A DNA stretch of 64,000 nucleotides from Callaeas wilsoni (lineage: Eukaryota > Chordata > Aves > Passeriformes > Callaeidae), in contig VWPU01000809.1 of NCBI GenBank assembly GCA_013398955.1, positions 1 through 64,000 on the forward strand, given 5' to 3'. This document shows positions 1 through 12,186 of the stretch, piece by piece. The notes under the pieces were generated by a model. It was not told the DNA's origin. It made no database searches and saw only the letters and a program-made list of their open reading frames with translations. A program made the translations under genes and the position numbers. The number at the start of each line of letters is the position of its first letter. Positions within the stretch are counted from its first letter, which is position 1.

Positions 1-297
1 AAACCCCCTGCCCTGTGTCCCTGAGGTGCCAGTGGGAAGGAGGGAGGGGCTGGGGGAAATAGTGTTTTAAGGGCTTGTTTTACCTCTCATTATCCTCCTC
101 TGATTCTGTTAGCAATAAATTCACTTTGTAAATTTAATTTGAGCCTGTTTTGCCCTTGAAGTGTTTCTCCTGGTCCTTCATCTCAACTCATGAACCCTTT
201 GTTAAATTTTTTCATTCCCCTGCCCAGCCATGGCAGGGGAGGGTGAGCGAGTGACTCTCATGGGTGCCTGGCGTTGGGCCAGAGACAAACCATGACA
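1..297 (+). mobile_element. Degenerate ERV LTR, 3' part
   Basis: The same order of blocks occurs as in the LTRs at 1495 and 7584: a polyadenylation signal AATAAA at 114-119, a segment on the pattern of ctcaactcatgaaccc, then cctggcg and a terminal cca...ca. It is truncated by the window edge. It is strongly diverged from the other copies. Confidence 0.6.
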
Positions 298-1494
298 ATT
301 ACGAATCAATTGAACAAAAATATGTAAAACAGAGGAAAATACGACTTCTTCAGAACATTTGGACCCTGCAACCACCAGGGTCCAAACTTCCCAAAACATA
401 TACACTTGTCACTATAGAGATCACTTACTGAACCAGGACTAGTTACAATTGCACTTTAGTTGTTTTTTTTGTCACATATTAAATAATATTAATTTGACTT
501 CCATCAAACAAGTGTGTCATCTTGCCAATCTAGAAAAAACCCTTTCTTTTCCCTTGCCAGAGCCACATACTGTCTCCTTCCTCTTCCCAATGGCACTATT
601 TGACTCATAACTTGCAAATATTTCTTGCTCAAACACTTAAATGTAACCAAAGGTCATTCTTAAGACTTTTAAAAGCCTCATTAATTCTGTGATTCTGTGA
701 AAAATGGCAGGGTACTGTTGCAGGTTCAAAGGTCATACTTCTGTTTTGCCATGCCAAAACTTATTCTTCTTATCTTTGGGCATATCTACTGGCAGACAAA
801 CTTTTTCTCCTATGTTGAAGTGGATTCCTGTGTCTTGTCCTGTCACCGGGTACCACTGTGGGAAAGCCTCTCTGTGACTCTTGAGCCACACTATGCTGTC
901 AGATATTTTCTCACTTCCATCTTTTGGTACTTGGAGAATATAGCTGTCTTTTCCACTGTCACAGAAGCATTTAATAAAGATTCTGTTCATCTTTGAATCA
1001 GGCTTTTGAACCCTAAAGTACCCAAACTTCAAGGAATGGAACCTGTTGGACACAAAGATGTTCTTATACAGCAGCCATGGCCGGCTTCTGCTCAGAATAT
1101 TTATATTTCTTCTCCATTTCCCAAATCCCATTTTATTTGCTAACAAACAACCCATCATCCATAATCTTTTGTGAGCATGTAGTTCATTAGCTATAAAACC
1201 CTGGACATTTGACTAACTCAATTTACTCATTCATTAGGGATTTTGGTAGCAATCAAGTTATTATACAAATGGAGTCTTTGCATACAGTTTTTACCTTTCC
1301 TAGTATTATTTCTTTGAAAGTCTCCTGCTGTTGCCTACAAAATTTCAGCATTTCAGAGACAAAAATTTCACAGCCAGCAATTTCATAGATAATTATTATA
1401 CAGTCTCCTGCAGCTTTCACCACTGAAGATCTTGTGTGTAGATAATCAGAAACCTGACCATTAGCGAAGAAAAGAAACAGAAAATGTAAAAATG
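298..1494. other. LTR-to-LTR interval
   Basis: Unique-looking AT-rich sequence except for the - strand open frame at 733-1158. No gag, pol or env domain is recognised in the sense orientation of the flanking LTRs. Confidence 0.5.
733..1158 (-). CDS. Unidentified 141-codon open frame
   Basis: An intact frame of hydrophilic composition, with local stretches such as FRVQKPDSKMNRIFIK and REAFPQWYPVTGQDTG. It lies between two + strand LTRs but runs antisense to them. It ends at a stop just after a possible donor (GAA|GTATGA). It could be a relic of a mobile-element gene in inverted orientation, an exon of a - strand gene, or chance. I do not recognise the family. Confidence 0.25.
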   Translation of the reverse strand: MMGCLLANKMGFGKWRRNINILSRSRPWLLYKNIFVSNRFHSLKFGYFRVQKPDSKMNRIFIKCFCDSGKDSYILQVPKDGSEKISDSIVWLKSHREAFPQWYPVTGQDTGIHFNIGEKVCLPVDMPKDKKNKFWHGKTEV

Positions 1495-1850
1495 TGTGGT
1501 GGATAGACCACAGGCCCCATTTCCTCTTCCCATGTGCACCCTGAGGGGAGGAGGTAGAGAAATCAGAAGTAAACTCAAGGCTGGGGAGAACGGAGGGGTG
1601 TGGGGAAGGTATTTTTAATATTTGAGTTTATTTCTCATTACCATTCTATGATTTGATTTGTAAAAAATTCAATTAATTTACCCAAGTCGAATCTACTTTT
1701 CCCTTGACAGTAACCATTGAGTGATCTCCCCATCTTTATCTCAACCCATGAGCTTTTCATTGTATTTTCTTTCCCTTGTCCAGTTGAAGAGGGGAGGAAG
1801 AGATCAGCTTTGGTGGATACCTGGTGTCCAGCAAAGGTCAACCCACCACA
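1495..1850 (+). mobile_element. Solo-type ERV LTR, full length (356 bases)
   Basis: It starts TGTGGTGG and ends CCACCACA, the perfect inverted ends of an avian ERV LTR family. The 3' half shares blocks with the copies at 1, 5428 and 7584 (for example ctcaacccatgagc, and cctggtgtccagc near the end). No clear target-site duplication is visible. The AATAAA site is mutated. Purine-rich sequence lies just upstream (about 1466-1486). Confidence 0.75.
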
Positions 1851-2349
1851 AATTCAAAGATATGCCATTTTCTGTTAAAGGTCTAACAGACATTGCCTTT
1901 TAGCACTAACAGAGAATTTAATTCAGAGAGGTTATCTACTGTAATTGCTCCATTACACTGCAACACAATGTGTTGAAATATTATATATTTTTACATCTTT
2001 ATAAGCTCTATATACTCTAGCAAGTGTTATATCTCTGTGTGCCCTGTGGGGTAAGAAGGTTTCCCTTAACACTGGTTACTCCTAAAGCTGCAAGGACTTC
2101 TACAAGAGGAGTATTGGGAGGTTGCTGTGTCTCACTCTGTCTGTACAGGGGTCTATCTCCCTGCTCCAGCCCCCCACTCATGCAGAAGCTGAACAGGCCA
2201 TCACTGGGGATCCCTAAAGGATGTTGAATAATGGCTGAGCAGCCTTGTGGATCTCCCCTCCAATTTTATCATCAAACTCCTGACATCACTTACAAGAACC
2301 AGAGAGTGAAGGCTCTCTGATGATTTGCTGTCCCAGAACTCTATTACAG

Positions 2350-2400
2350 GCCAACATCGAGACAGCTGACTCTGTCCTGCCATCAAACCTCCAGAGCAGG
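2350..2400 (+). CDS. Possible upstream exon
   Basis: After the acceptor ending ctattacag there are 17 open codons (ANIETADSVLPSNLQSR) and a weak donor GTTAGC. The same frame stays open to about 2550, and that extension also looks protein-like, so the 3' end is uncertain. Phase is 0 to 0, which fits the segment at 7364. It lies 500 bases downstream of an LTR. It could be chance or a decayed exon. Confidence 0.25.
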
Positions 2401-5400
2401 GTTAGCTGTGCCTTTGACAGCCTCTCTGATCACTTGGAGGGGTACAGAAGGGTTTTTGGCAATGGGGAAGACTCAGACACCTCTATTGTCCCATCACACT
2501 CTTTTATTAAAGGCTATCTGTCCATCGTTTTCATGTTCCTGAGCTCTGTCTGAATGTGAGACAGGGCAAGCAGTTCTCTCTTTTAACAATAGCTCTGTGT
2601 GAGATGATCACTAAAATGCTTTAAACCTTTCAGGTATTAATATTAAGTGGATTTATATTGAATAGGTCTGTCTAATGAATCAGCTTATTGTATTCACTGA
2701 CAAAGTCATCAGTAGGAAGGGAATGCTATTATCTGTGCAGAATTCTCTCACTTCTCTGAAGAAGAGCCCTTCTTAGCAGCCTTCTATTCTCTTGATGTCG
2801 ATTATAAATCAGAGTATTCTGACCTCTGCTGCATATTAGCACTAAGAACTTTCTAATGGTTAGCTCATAATTATGTTTCTTCTTTGTTTTCCTTTTATTC
2901 TTAGTTAAAAGATAACATTATTTCAGATCTTTTAATTTCCCAGGTAGTCTATGAGGACTTTCATGTGGGAAAATTAATTTAGGGCAAAAAAAAAAAGAAA
3001 TTACATATTTCTAGTGAGTCTTTCTCCTTCTAAACACTGTCATCTCCACTAAAGTATCTTTCGATGTGTATTATCTAACTGATTTTACACTATCTCATTT
3101 AATTTGCACTGACTCAAGAAAAGTAACAGTAACAGATATTACAATAACTTGATATTGTCTGACTTTCTCTGCCTGATTTCTAGAAGCCAGTAGGTGTGGC
3201 TAAGATCAGCTTTTGGCAAGTCTGTCTCAAAGGCCATAAAGCCAATGAAAGTTTCACCCTGTTGATATCAGGATTTCAACAGGCTGTAGATTTCAAGAGT
3301 TTGGGATGTTCCCATTGCCACTCCCAATGAGCACGTATTCAAACAGGCTGATAATTTAATTTTGCTTTCTTCAAACATTGCATCTTTCTCTGGAGTATCT
3401 GCCACTGTTCCTATGCTCAGGAAGAGCAATATTACATACAAATAAAATATCCCTCGTTACCTTGGGTACAGACATTATCAAAACTGAAAAAGTATTGAAT
3501 GTAGAGAACTTAGTGTCCTTCAGATGGGATAATTAAAGTTTCCTTACCGGAACTCAAATCAGCCCAACAGATCTGCCCCCTTTAACCCATGAACCTGCTG
3601 GTAAATTACTTTGAAAATTAAACCAGAAGCTCTCCTTATTCAGACTTATATTTACACTGTGAACTCGGCTAGTGGAAAGATCTCTATTAAAGAGAAAATC
3701 CGGATTAAATAGGAAAAAAAGCAGCACCGGTTCAGCACATGCACAAGGCTGAGGAACACAGGGAACGTTTCAGGGATGGTGCCTGGGGTAAGGGCAGAAC
3801 GGGCAATTTCTGTCCACAGTCCCTCAGATGGAGTTGACATACACATCCTGCCCTCCTGCCTCTCTTTCTGTGGCACAAACTATGCAGAAATAGTTTAAAA
3901 CCATATCCTAAAAAAGACCTGAAGGAGGAGCCTAGGTACTTCCATCAGATTTGATTCCCACTTTGAGAGATCATTTTCAGTTGACCTGTGAAGCTGAAAC
4001 CAACAGAATTCTTCATGTACAAAAAATGACTCCATAAGGCAGTCAGAAACGATTTGATGTAAAATGCAGAAATAATCTGCAGGAATAGGTTTTGTTTAAA
4101 ACATTCAGGCTGCAGTTCCACATTTTCTCTCACCACACAGAGCTATGTCTAAAGATCTAGTCACAAAAACTTCCAGATTTCCAAGTCAGACTTTTTTCAT
4201 ACATAGGTGCCCACATGGAGAGATGATGACTAGAACTGTGCTAAACTGGAATATTAATATTGGGGTTTTTTAGGAAAAAAAGGAGGTAGGAAATCCATCT
4301 CCTGCTCAGGTTTAAAACCAGCCCTTAAAAAGATTTTAAATCCTTGTAGTCTCTTAAAGATCTGTCTTTGTTTGTAGGAACACAGATCCTTCTGAAGGAT
4401 TTTAATGAAATCTTCAGAAAGTCGCACTTGGCAAAATGGCCCCAAACCTGCTGCTGATTGCATGTACTTTCAGCACAGAGGAAAACTGGCAGAGATTCCA
4501 CACCTAGCACAAATCAAGCAGAGATTTTCAACCAAAAAATCTCTCGTACTGCAGTGAGTCACTGTACCTCAAAAACTGACTTTATCATCCTGGCAAAATG
4601 AGAGAAATCAGACCCCATTTGCAACTAAGAAATCTTTTCCCATTAAATTTTCATCAAACAAGACAGATACTGCCAAAAAGTTTCACTTTTGACAGCTCAG
4701 CTTTTATTGTCCCTCTGATCTTCTCTCTTAATGCCACCCCTCACAAAAAAAACCCAACACAGCATATTTTCCATCATCTCTGTTGACTGTAATTTCCAAG
4801 AAGCTTCACATGAACTCCTACAGTAATGAACAGTAATTAACACATTCTCTTAACTCACCTTAGAATTTAATGTTGAACTCAGGCAAGCAGCAAGGACTAT
4901 TAACTTTTATGAGTGTATAATGACAGAACAAAACCTCCAGGTGTAAGTGACCTCCAAGACTTGTTTTGATTCCCAGACATTGAGAAATAAATAACTTGTG
5001 CATTATATCATAGAGGATATTTATTTGGGCAAATAAATCAAGTATGTTAATTAAAAGTAACATCCCAGCTTCTATAAAATTTGGCCTCAACTATTAACCA
5101 GTTTGTTTACTATCAAACTGATGAAAAAATTTCTGACTTCCTGAAGTCAGAATATATCTCTTGGACTAATACCTTCTAACTTTGATATACAGCTCATGTG
5201 GTTTAAGTTTCCTAATATTAAAAAGAAATAGATTATCTTTGGACAGAAAAGCTATTCAAACTTTTGCCTTCTCACAATGAAGACACCAGAAATACGAGTG
5301 TAAATTCTTCCTTAAGTCAAAATAGAGAGCAATCACAGCAAAAGTAATTTAATCTTCAAACAGGGAGAAAATTATTTTTACTGTCTGTTGAGGGTTAGTT

Positions 5401-5427
5401 TTGTGCTGTCACAGATTCCGGAATCAG
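2401..5427. other. Intergenic or intronic DNA
   Basis: AT-rich, with a short poly-A at about 2985. Nothing else is seen on either strand. Confidence 0.5.
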
Positions 5428-5800
5428 TGTGATGGGCTGACCTTGGCTGGATGTCAGGTGCCCACCAAAGCAACTCTACCACTCCCCTTCCTCAGCTGGA
5501 CGGGAGGAGAAAAATGCCATGAGAGGCTCGTGGGTTGAGCCAAGGACGGGGAGATCACTCCTCAATTATCATCACAGAAAATCATGGAGCTGACTGGGGG
5601 ATATTAATTTGATTTATTTCCAGCCAAATCAGTGTATCATAATAAGAAATAATAAAAAAAAAAATCTTGAAACACCTCATTCCCACCCCTTTCTTTTTCC
5701 TGGGCTTTACTCTCAATTTCTCACCCTCCTCTCCAGTGCTGTTGAGCTGTTGGTTTCTCAGGTGCTGAGTCCGAGTTAAGCTGCTGTGCCACAGGGAGGG
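5428..5800 (-). mobile_element. ERV LTR, reverse orientation
   Basis: Read on the - strand, the 3' half matches the other LTRs: AATAAA (complement at 5613-5618), a block like ctcaacccacgagcc, ggcacctgacatccagcc, and an end near ...catcaca. The 5' half does not obviously match the copies at 1495 and 7584, so this is a different subfamily or a recombinant. The 5' boundary near 5800 is approximate. Confidence 0.7.
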
Positions 5801-5806
5801 CTGTCT

Positions 5807-6051
5807 TATTTTTTTTGTTTTTGTTTTGGTTTTGGTTATGGTTTTGGGGTTGGGTTTGGGTTTGGGTTTGGTTTGGTTTGGCTTGGTTTTTTGTTTTGTT
5901 TGTTTGGTTGATTTGGTTTGGTTTGTTTGTGGGTTTTGGGGTTTTTTTTTGATTGGTTGGTTGGTTGGTTTGGTTTGGTTTGTTCGTGGTTTTTTGGGGT
6001 TTTTGTTGGTTGGTTGGTTGGTTGATTGGTTGGTTGGTTTTCTTGCTTTTT
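5807..6051 (+). repeat. G/T-rich simple repeat, (TTGG)n/(TTTGG)n/(TTTGGG)n
   Basis: About 245 bases almost free of A and C on this strand, built from imperfect TTGG, TTTGG, TTTTGG and TTTGGG units. It abuts the reverse LTR on its 5' side. The 79-codon open frame across it is a low-complexity artefact. Confidence 0.9.
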
Positions 6052-6084
6052 TTAACCCATGTTAAGTNTTAACCCATGTTAAGT
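6052..6084. other. Single N between two copies of a 16-base sequence
   Basis: The ambiguous base is at 6068. The 16 bases at 6052-6067 (ttaacccatgttaagt) are repeated exactly at 6069-6084. Placed right after a simple repeat, this is most simply an assembly join in which two overlapping contig ends were not merged. Confidence 0.85.
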
Positions 6085-7363
6085 TAATTTTAGTTCATTC
6101 TATTGCATTCCTTAATGTGACTTTTCCATCTCGTGCTAAGTGTCTCTGATGACATGACATTCATTGTTTCTCTTCTGAGAATTCCATTCTAATGGTAATA
6201 AATAAAGTGTGAGCTTTCTAGACCTTTTATGTTTCAACTGGTAATATCTGTTTGAGAGTTTATTGTGGAAAGGAAGTTCCTCCTTCTGTTTTTTCTGTCT
6301 TACCCCACCATTTTAGACACTATCTCTGAAAGAACAGCTGATTTGATTGAAAGGTGTTTTGTGCACTGTGGATTTTTAAATCCTTCACTTCTATGGCTTC
6401 TTCCCACACAGCAATGTATCACACATTTTGCCAGATAGGATAAAAAAATCTTTGACCAGCACTTGTTACTGGTTTTGCTCCAGCTCAGGTGAAACTTCTT
6501 GAAGTTAGTGGGAGATTTGCATGAGTGAGGGCTGACTAAAATTAGGCAAAAGCCCGAGAGATTGACCTGTACTGAGACTGAAATAACTGTTCTTTAGCTT
6601 TTTCACTACCTTTATATAGCTCCTGCTTTGTGCTGCACTGCTTCCCAGCCATGACAATGATACTCTGGTATTAGTGCTGGGCACTCACACAGAACCTGTG
6701 TAGCTCCAAAGCATTCTCATACCAAACCCACATTATATCTTCTTTAATGTATTCCAGTCTAGTTCTGAGTAATCAAAATCTCCTATTTGTGTTTACCAAG
6801 GCTTCTCCTACGTTTTATATTTTATTTGATCACCCATGTCACAGTGTAATTATTTCTTGCTTGGACACATCTATGAATATTGAAGTAATTAGTTTATTCC
6901 TTGTAACTTTTCCAGGTTAAGTGCAGTCAGTAACAATCACATCATCTCTGTTTCTCTACAGTCCACTTATAATGTGACAAACCTTCTGCAAAGAACAACT
7001 TCCACTGCCAACCCACGTGCAAATGTACTTGGCTATAATTACTAGAGCAGTGTAAAATGGTTGAAAGAAAGAAATGACTGAATGAAGCAAAATTATACTT
7101 AACAAACTGACTTGAAGATTTAGTTTTCTCATTAATGAATGCATTGAAATTCATTTATATTCCACCTTTTTGGGGTCTTCTGGAAAATATCAAGTATGAT
7201 CTTCTGAAATTACATGAGAAATGGTATTTTTTTTTCCTACACAGAAATCGATTTTGGCGCCCAAATCATTTCATGGTCTTTGACCTCAAATGACTGCCCT
7301 GAACATGGATTTTTCCCATTAACTCTTTTACTGCAAATGAAAATATCATTCCCTTGCTGTCAG

Positions 7364-7417
7364 GCTGTTATTGCCAAGGGCTGTATCCTGGCGAGGGCTG
7401 CATGTAGGCAGCTACCG
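7364..7417 (+). CDS. Candidate exon, 18 codons, phase 0-0
   Basis: A strong acceptor (cccttgctgtcag) precedes AVIAKGCILARAACRQLP, followed by the donor GTGAGG. Joined to the exon at 12187 it gives a continuous amphipathic helical stretch (...AACRQLP then GQMQLLELEE...). Another frame is also open over these 54 bases, so the support comes mainly from the splice sites and the fit to the next exon. Confidence 0.45.
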
Positions 7418-7583
7418 GTGAGGGGAAATTTGCAAGTATAATTCTGTTTTGTCACCACTCAAACCACTGAACAAAATCCATCCAAGCAAACAGAACTCTT
7501 GGAAAAGAGAGGAGAAGTGAAAAACATCTAGGGAATAGTGTGAGGAGCCCTCCCTGGAGGAGGAAGCAGCAGCACAGACAACC

Positions 7584-7936
7584 TGTAATGAACAGATTGC
7601 AGCCCCCCATTTCCTGTTCCCCTGCACCTCACCGGGGATGGCAGGTGGAGAAACTGGGAATTAGTTGGAGCCCCTGGAGAAGGAACGAGTGGCTGTAAGG
7701 CCTTTTAGGATTTGGGTTATTTCTCATTCCCTATCCTCATTTGACTTCTAATAAATTATACTAATTTCCCCAGACTGAGTCTGTTTCACCCGTGACAGAA
7801 ATTGATAAGTGATCTCTCCCTGCCCTTATCTCAATGTTCCTTTCATTACATTTTCTCTGCCTTGTCCAGCTGAGGAAGGGAGTGATAGAGAAGTTTTGGT
7901 GAGCACCTGGCATCCAGACAGGGTCAACCCCCCTCA
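7584..7936 (+). mobile_element. Solo-type ERV LTR, full length (353 bases)
   Basis: The length and block order match the copy at 1495: a 5' block of C-rich ccccccatttcctgttcc, AATAAA at 7750-7755, ggtgagcacctggcatcc, and an end at gggtcaaccc...ca. The terminal repeats are decayed. It is inserted 166 bases downstream of the candidate exon at 7364. Confidence 0.75.
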
Positions 7937-10900
7937 CCTAGGTTTTGTCAACAGTGTGCTTTACAACACAGTCCCACAGAACCAAGATAAACAGCAAAAA
8001 TCCTGTAATTTGATGAGGCTTTTTGTTGGTTTATTCAGCATGGTTAAAAACGGTTTATGAAAGCCCAAAATGCACAGCCTCTCAGAAATATTTGAGGAGA
8101 ATTCTTTTATCTACTACAATCATTATCACCATGTTTCATGAGTAAGCACTGATATTGGACTGCTGGGAAATACTCTTGGTGCCTGTGTTCCAGCTGGGAA
8201 TAGAGCACGCGCCCTGGAGCAGGGCTGTTCCTCACTGCTGCCTTGGCCACACGTTGGTGTTCAGCTCCAGCATTTATACACAGGCTTCTGAGAGAGATTT
8301 GTCCTTTAGGCCCAGGGTGTCTGCAGGTGCAGGAATTCACTCACATTTTAGGACTGGAGCTGTGCCACTCTGCAGGACGTGTTTTGAGTTTCCAGATTCC
8401 AAATTTCTAGAAGCAGATGGGCACTTGACAGTGGGTAATCTTGGCAGTGTGGTCTCAAAATCATTAATAAATTCCTTCCTGCTGGTAGGACCTGGAATGC
8501 TGGTGATTCCCTCAAGCTTCCTGCTCTCTTGTGGCACCTGTGTGTTTTGGACATTCATTTTTCAGTTTCTTCCAAGGTGTTGAAAATACTTTCTGCCTGG
8601 CATTATGCAAGGACATGTAGATATTGATCCTGTTAGATTGTTGTTTAACTTCAGGGATTGAAAAAGGACTGGGCTCCAAGTGGCTGCTTCCAGCTGTCCA
8701 TTCCTGATGGTGTAGATAGAATAAGGAGGAGAGCTGACCATGTAATTATGGATGTAAATTCCAAAATGTCTGCAAGTGACAGATTTTTCTTCAATCTTGT
8801 GCTCTCAAAACCTCCAGTTCATTTTTTGTCAGCAGAATGGCTACAGAAAAACTGAGGGAAAAATCAAATCATTGGAACTGCATATTTTTCACTCAAGAAA
8901 ATGATATTCCACCTTTTAACAGTGGTGTTGAAAGAATTGACAGAGGAATTTGTGAGCAATCGTACATTTTAGGATTTGACATAATCACAGAAGACAGGCT
9001 ACATTTTGAAAAGTGCATAAGCATGTACATCAGACTGCCTTGGCCCAGATGTTGGCATTCACAGCTGTAGAGGCAGCTGTAGAGGCTGGAGAACAGGATG
9101 CATGGATCCCTTTCCCACATACCTCTGGCAGTGGCATGGTGTCACCTCATCCTCTTGTGCATCTGTTCCTCTTTCCCTCCTGGTCCGTCAGTCTGCAGAT
9201 TCCACAGGAGACCACCTTAAATTCACACAGAATCTTTGGCTCAGTGGAGCCCCAAATGCCTCTGTGGCTGTCTTGCAAGTTATCAGTTTAAGGACAATCA
9301 GATAGGAAACAAAATTACCTTAAAGACACTTATTGACAAAAAAAAGAAAGGAAAAATCTTACACTCTTGATTCTCTTTCTTCTCTCCAAAGTAATAGTTT
9401 CCAGCAATAGGAAGGAGCTTCATAATGATTTAAGCTTGGTACTGAAACAGAGAATATCTGGTTCCAGGAACTGCTGCAAAGAATTGCCCCTTCTTTGTCA
9501 TTATTATAAACCATTAGATGCCAAAGTCTGAGCAGTAATAATGCTTCACACGTGAGAGACTGAGCTCTTGGCAATCCTAAAAGTGTCTATCATATTTTCA
9601 GCCATGACCCTGATACAGTAGTAAAATGTTAATAGTGTTAGGAATAATTAAATCCTTACCTTATTACATATGGACTCATTTGAAAGTTCATTATTTATTT
9701 GGCAAGTACTTAGCATAACAAATTAATCTAAAGTGACACATCAGAATAAAGTAGGTAACTCAAAATGAAAGCCAAAATCAAGATTAAAGAGGTAAGATCA
9801 CGTGTACTTATATTAAACACTAGTAAAATATTTTGATAAATGGAAGAGCTTCAAATGGCTGCAGAAAACTAAAGAAAAGAGAGAAGACCACAGATAAAGG
9901 TGGAGTTCATTGGGATTTTTTTGTGGGAGAAGGATACAAGAACCAGGGAGTCTAGAGAATAGTTTTGTATATGGCTATTTGTTTAGGAAAGCTACCTGGG
10001 AACTTTTCTTTACCTGGCCAGGTGTCCTAATTAGAGCATTAGAGCAACATTTTCCTGTATGATGATTATCTTCTCTGAAGGGTGGCAAGGGGGCCAGGAT
10101 GTCATCCTGGATCCTTCAGCCCGGTTCTCTCGGGAGTTTCAGAGGGGAGCAGGTGAAGGAAGCACAGGTGTCTCACAACAGACGGCTGAGCAGTGTGACA
10201 GGCAGAGATGCACGGCCTTGGGGAAGAGAGGGAAGGGGAATCTGATTTGTGTGCCCCAGCTTCACTATCAGCATGGACAAATCTGAGTGCTCCTGCAGCC
10301 AGTGGTGGTTGCAGCTTCTTGGAATAGGCTCCGGAATATTTACTGCGTAAGGAAATTTTACTGCTTCTTTTTTTTCATCGCTTTTTCACTTTGTTTGGGT
10401 CATAATTCAACAAAGCGTTTAAGCATTTCAAACAGATTAATGCTTCCATTGAATTAAAAATTAGGCATGTCCTTAAGAACTTTGCTAGTTCAAGGCCTTA
10501 ATCATAAAATGGCATAAATATGGCGCTGCAGAGTTTGTGTGAATCAGCAAGATTTACCTCTTTGAATCCCCTGAACATCAGGGCACGGGTTCCATTCAAG
10601 GCCTTTGCCTTTATTGTGAGATATAGTTCATTTCAGAGAAGTACAGAAACACAGCTTCCTGCTCTGTAGCCCACATCATATAGATCCATACAGACACAGA
10701 ACATAAACTGGAGCTGCTCCTGAAAATGTAAGACTAAGTAGCTGTACACGTGCAGAGTCATTTTGGAGGATGAAGAATCTTTAATTACTGTTAGGATTTT
10801 TAGATACTAAAAAAGTATTCTATTTTTAGCTGAAGCATCAGAGATTGAGAGAACAAATAAGGAAACTTGCAATTTAAAGTAAATAAAAATAGAATGTGGG

Positions 10901-12186
10901 AGCCTGTAAACACAGAATAAAGAATTTGAAGGAGTCATCTTAAACACCTCAGCTAAAGGAATGCTATCTAATAAGTTCCAATTAGTTGTAGTAGACATGG
11001 ACCATTGCATTAATAAAGAAAACTAACAAAAGGGCACAACTTTATATGATGACTCAAAACAAACCCTCTCAACAGAACAGCCACTTTACTGTGGAATATA
11101 ATTAATAATTTGCTACAGATGTTTTATTTTTAAATAAAAGTATTCAGCCACAAGTAATTTGGGAAGGAATATTTTATTCTTTAGGAAGAAAGTAAGAAAA
11201 ATATCCACATAACACTCAATTGCACACCTTCAAATGGACTTCGGGTTTGCAGTAGTTGAAAGAGTAAATTCGTGATGCTGGCATTCTCAAATGAAGGATT
11301 TCAGACTTGTATTTCAAAGTTTAAGCTGTCCACTGTAAAAATCAAGGTAATGCATGGGAATTTTCTTGTCCCTGCCAGAATGCAAAATTATACAGCTGAA
11401 AAAGAGCACTGCATACAGAAGCAACAGATTTTTTTGTTTTCCATCAGCATAGTATGTGATGTTCTGAGGTATCTTCAATGCAAGTGTTACTATGCAAATC
11501 TGATACTTGTAAAGTAAAATTCATACGAAATATCCAGATTTCCAGTAACTCAGCAGTTAAATAGAAAAAGAAACCAAAAAAATGTGTGGATCAAATTAAA
11601 TGTTACCATAAATTGTAAAAATTAATTTTGAAGAATAAGCAGAACAGAGTATTTGCAGCAGTCAGAGACCCATACATTTCATGGAGTTTTGTTTTATTTT
11701 ACCTTTGAGCTGTCCATGACAAAATCAGTGTGAGATTGTGACCAGAATGGCAAAGCAGTGAGAATACGACTGAATCCGTAAGAAGCATATTTGATGGAAC
11801 CCAGTTAATGTATCCTTTATTGGCCACTGGGAAGCTGGAAGAAATCTAATGAATATCCTCACCCTATTCCAGACTAGTGTGGGGCTGGATTAAACTCATG
11901 CATTCTACAGCAGGTTTTAAAATATGTTTTGTTTCGTCTCTAATTCCTTTTTTATGTCAGAGTCAGGTAATAAACTACCTCTGTTGGAGCTCTGGGAATC
12001 CAGTTTCCTAGCCCTGTTATTTTTCAAGACACCAACATCCATCACCAGTTCCAACTGTAAAATGTAATGGACGTGCTCAGTAGCCAGCGTGGTTTGCTGC
12101 TGTTTGCTCTGGCTTACGTTAGGCAAGCTGAAAAGTTAATCCTGCTTTCTGCTTGTTGCATGCAATCCCTATATATCATCCTGCAG
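7937..12186. other. Intronic DNA, first long intron seen
   Basis: A 12-base tandem duplication (agctgtagaggc) lies at 9063-9086. An exon-like segment at 10081-10152 has good splice signals but its best-reading frame does not fit the phase of its neighbours. Otherwise AT-rich and featureless. Confidence 0.45.

Noticed and set aside
8155..8583. A 142-codon + strand frame
   Set aside because: Composition is rich in Ser/Phe/Leu/Cys without helical or domain pattern; an embedded exon-like piece (8279-8321) has only a weak donor.
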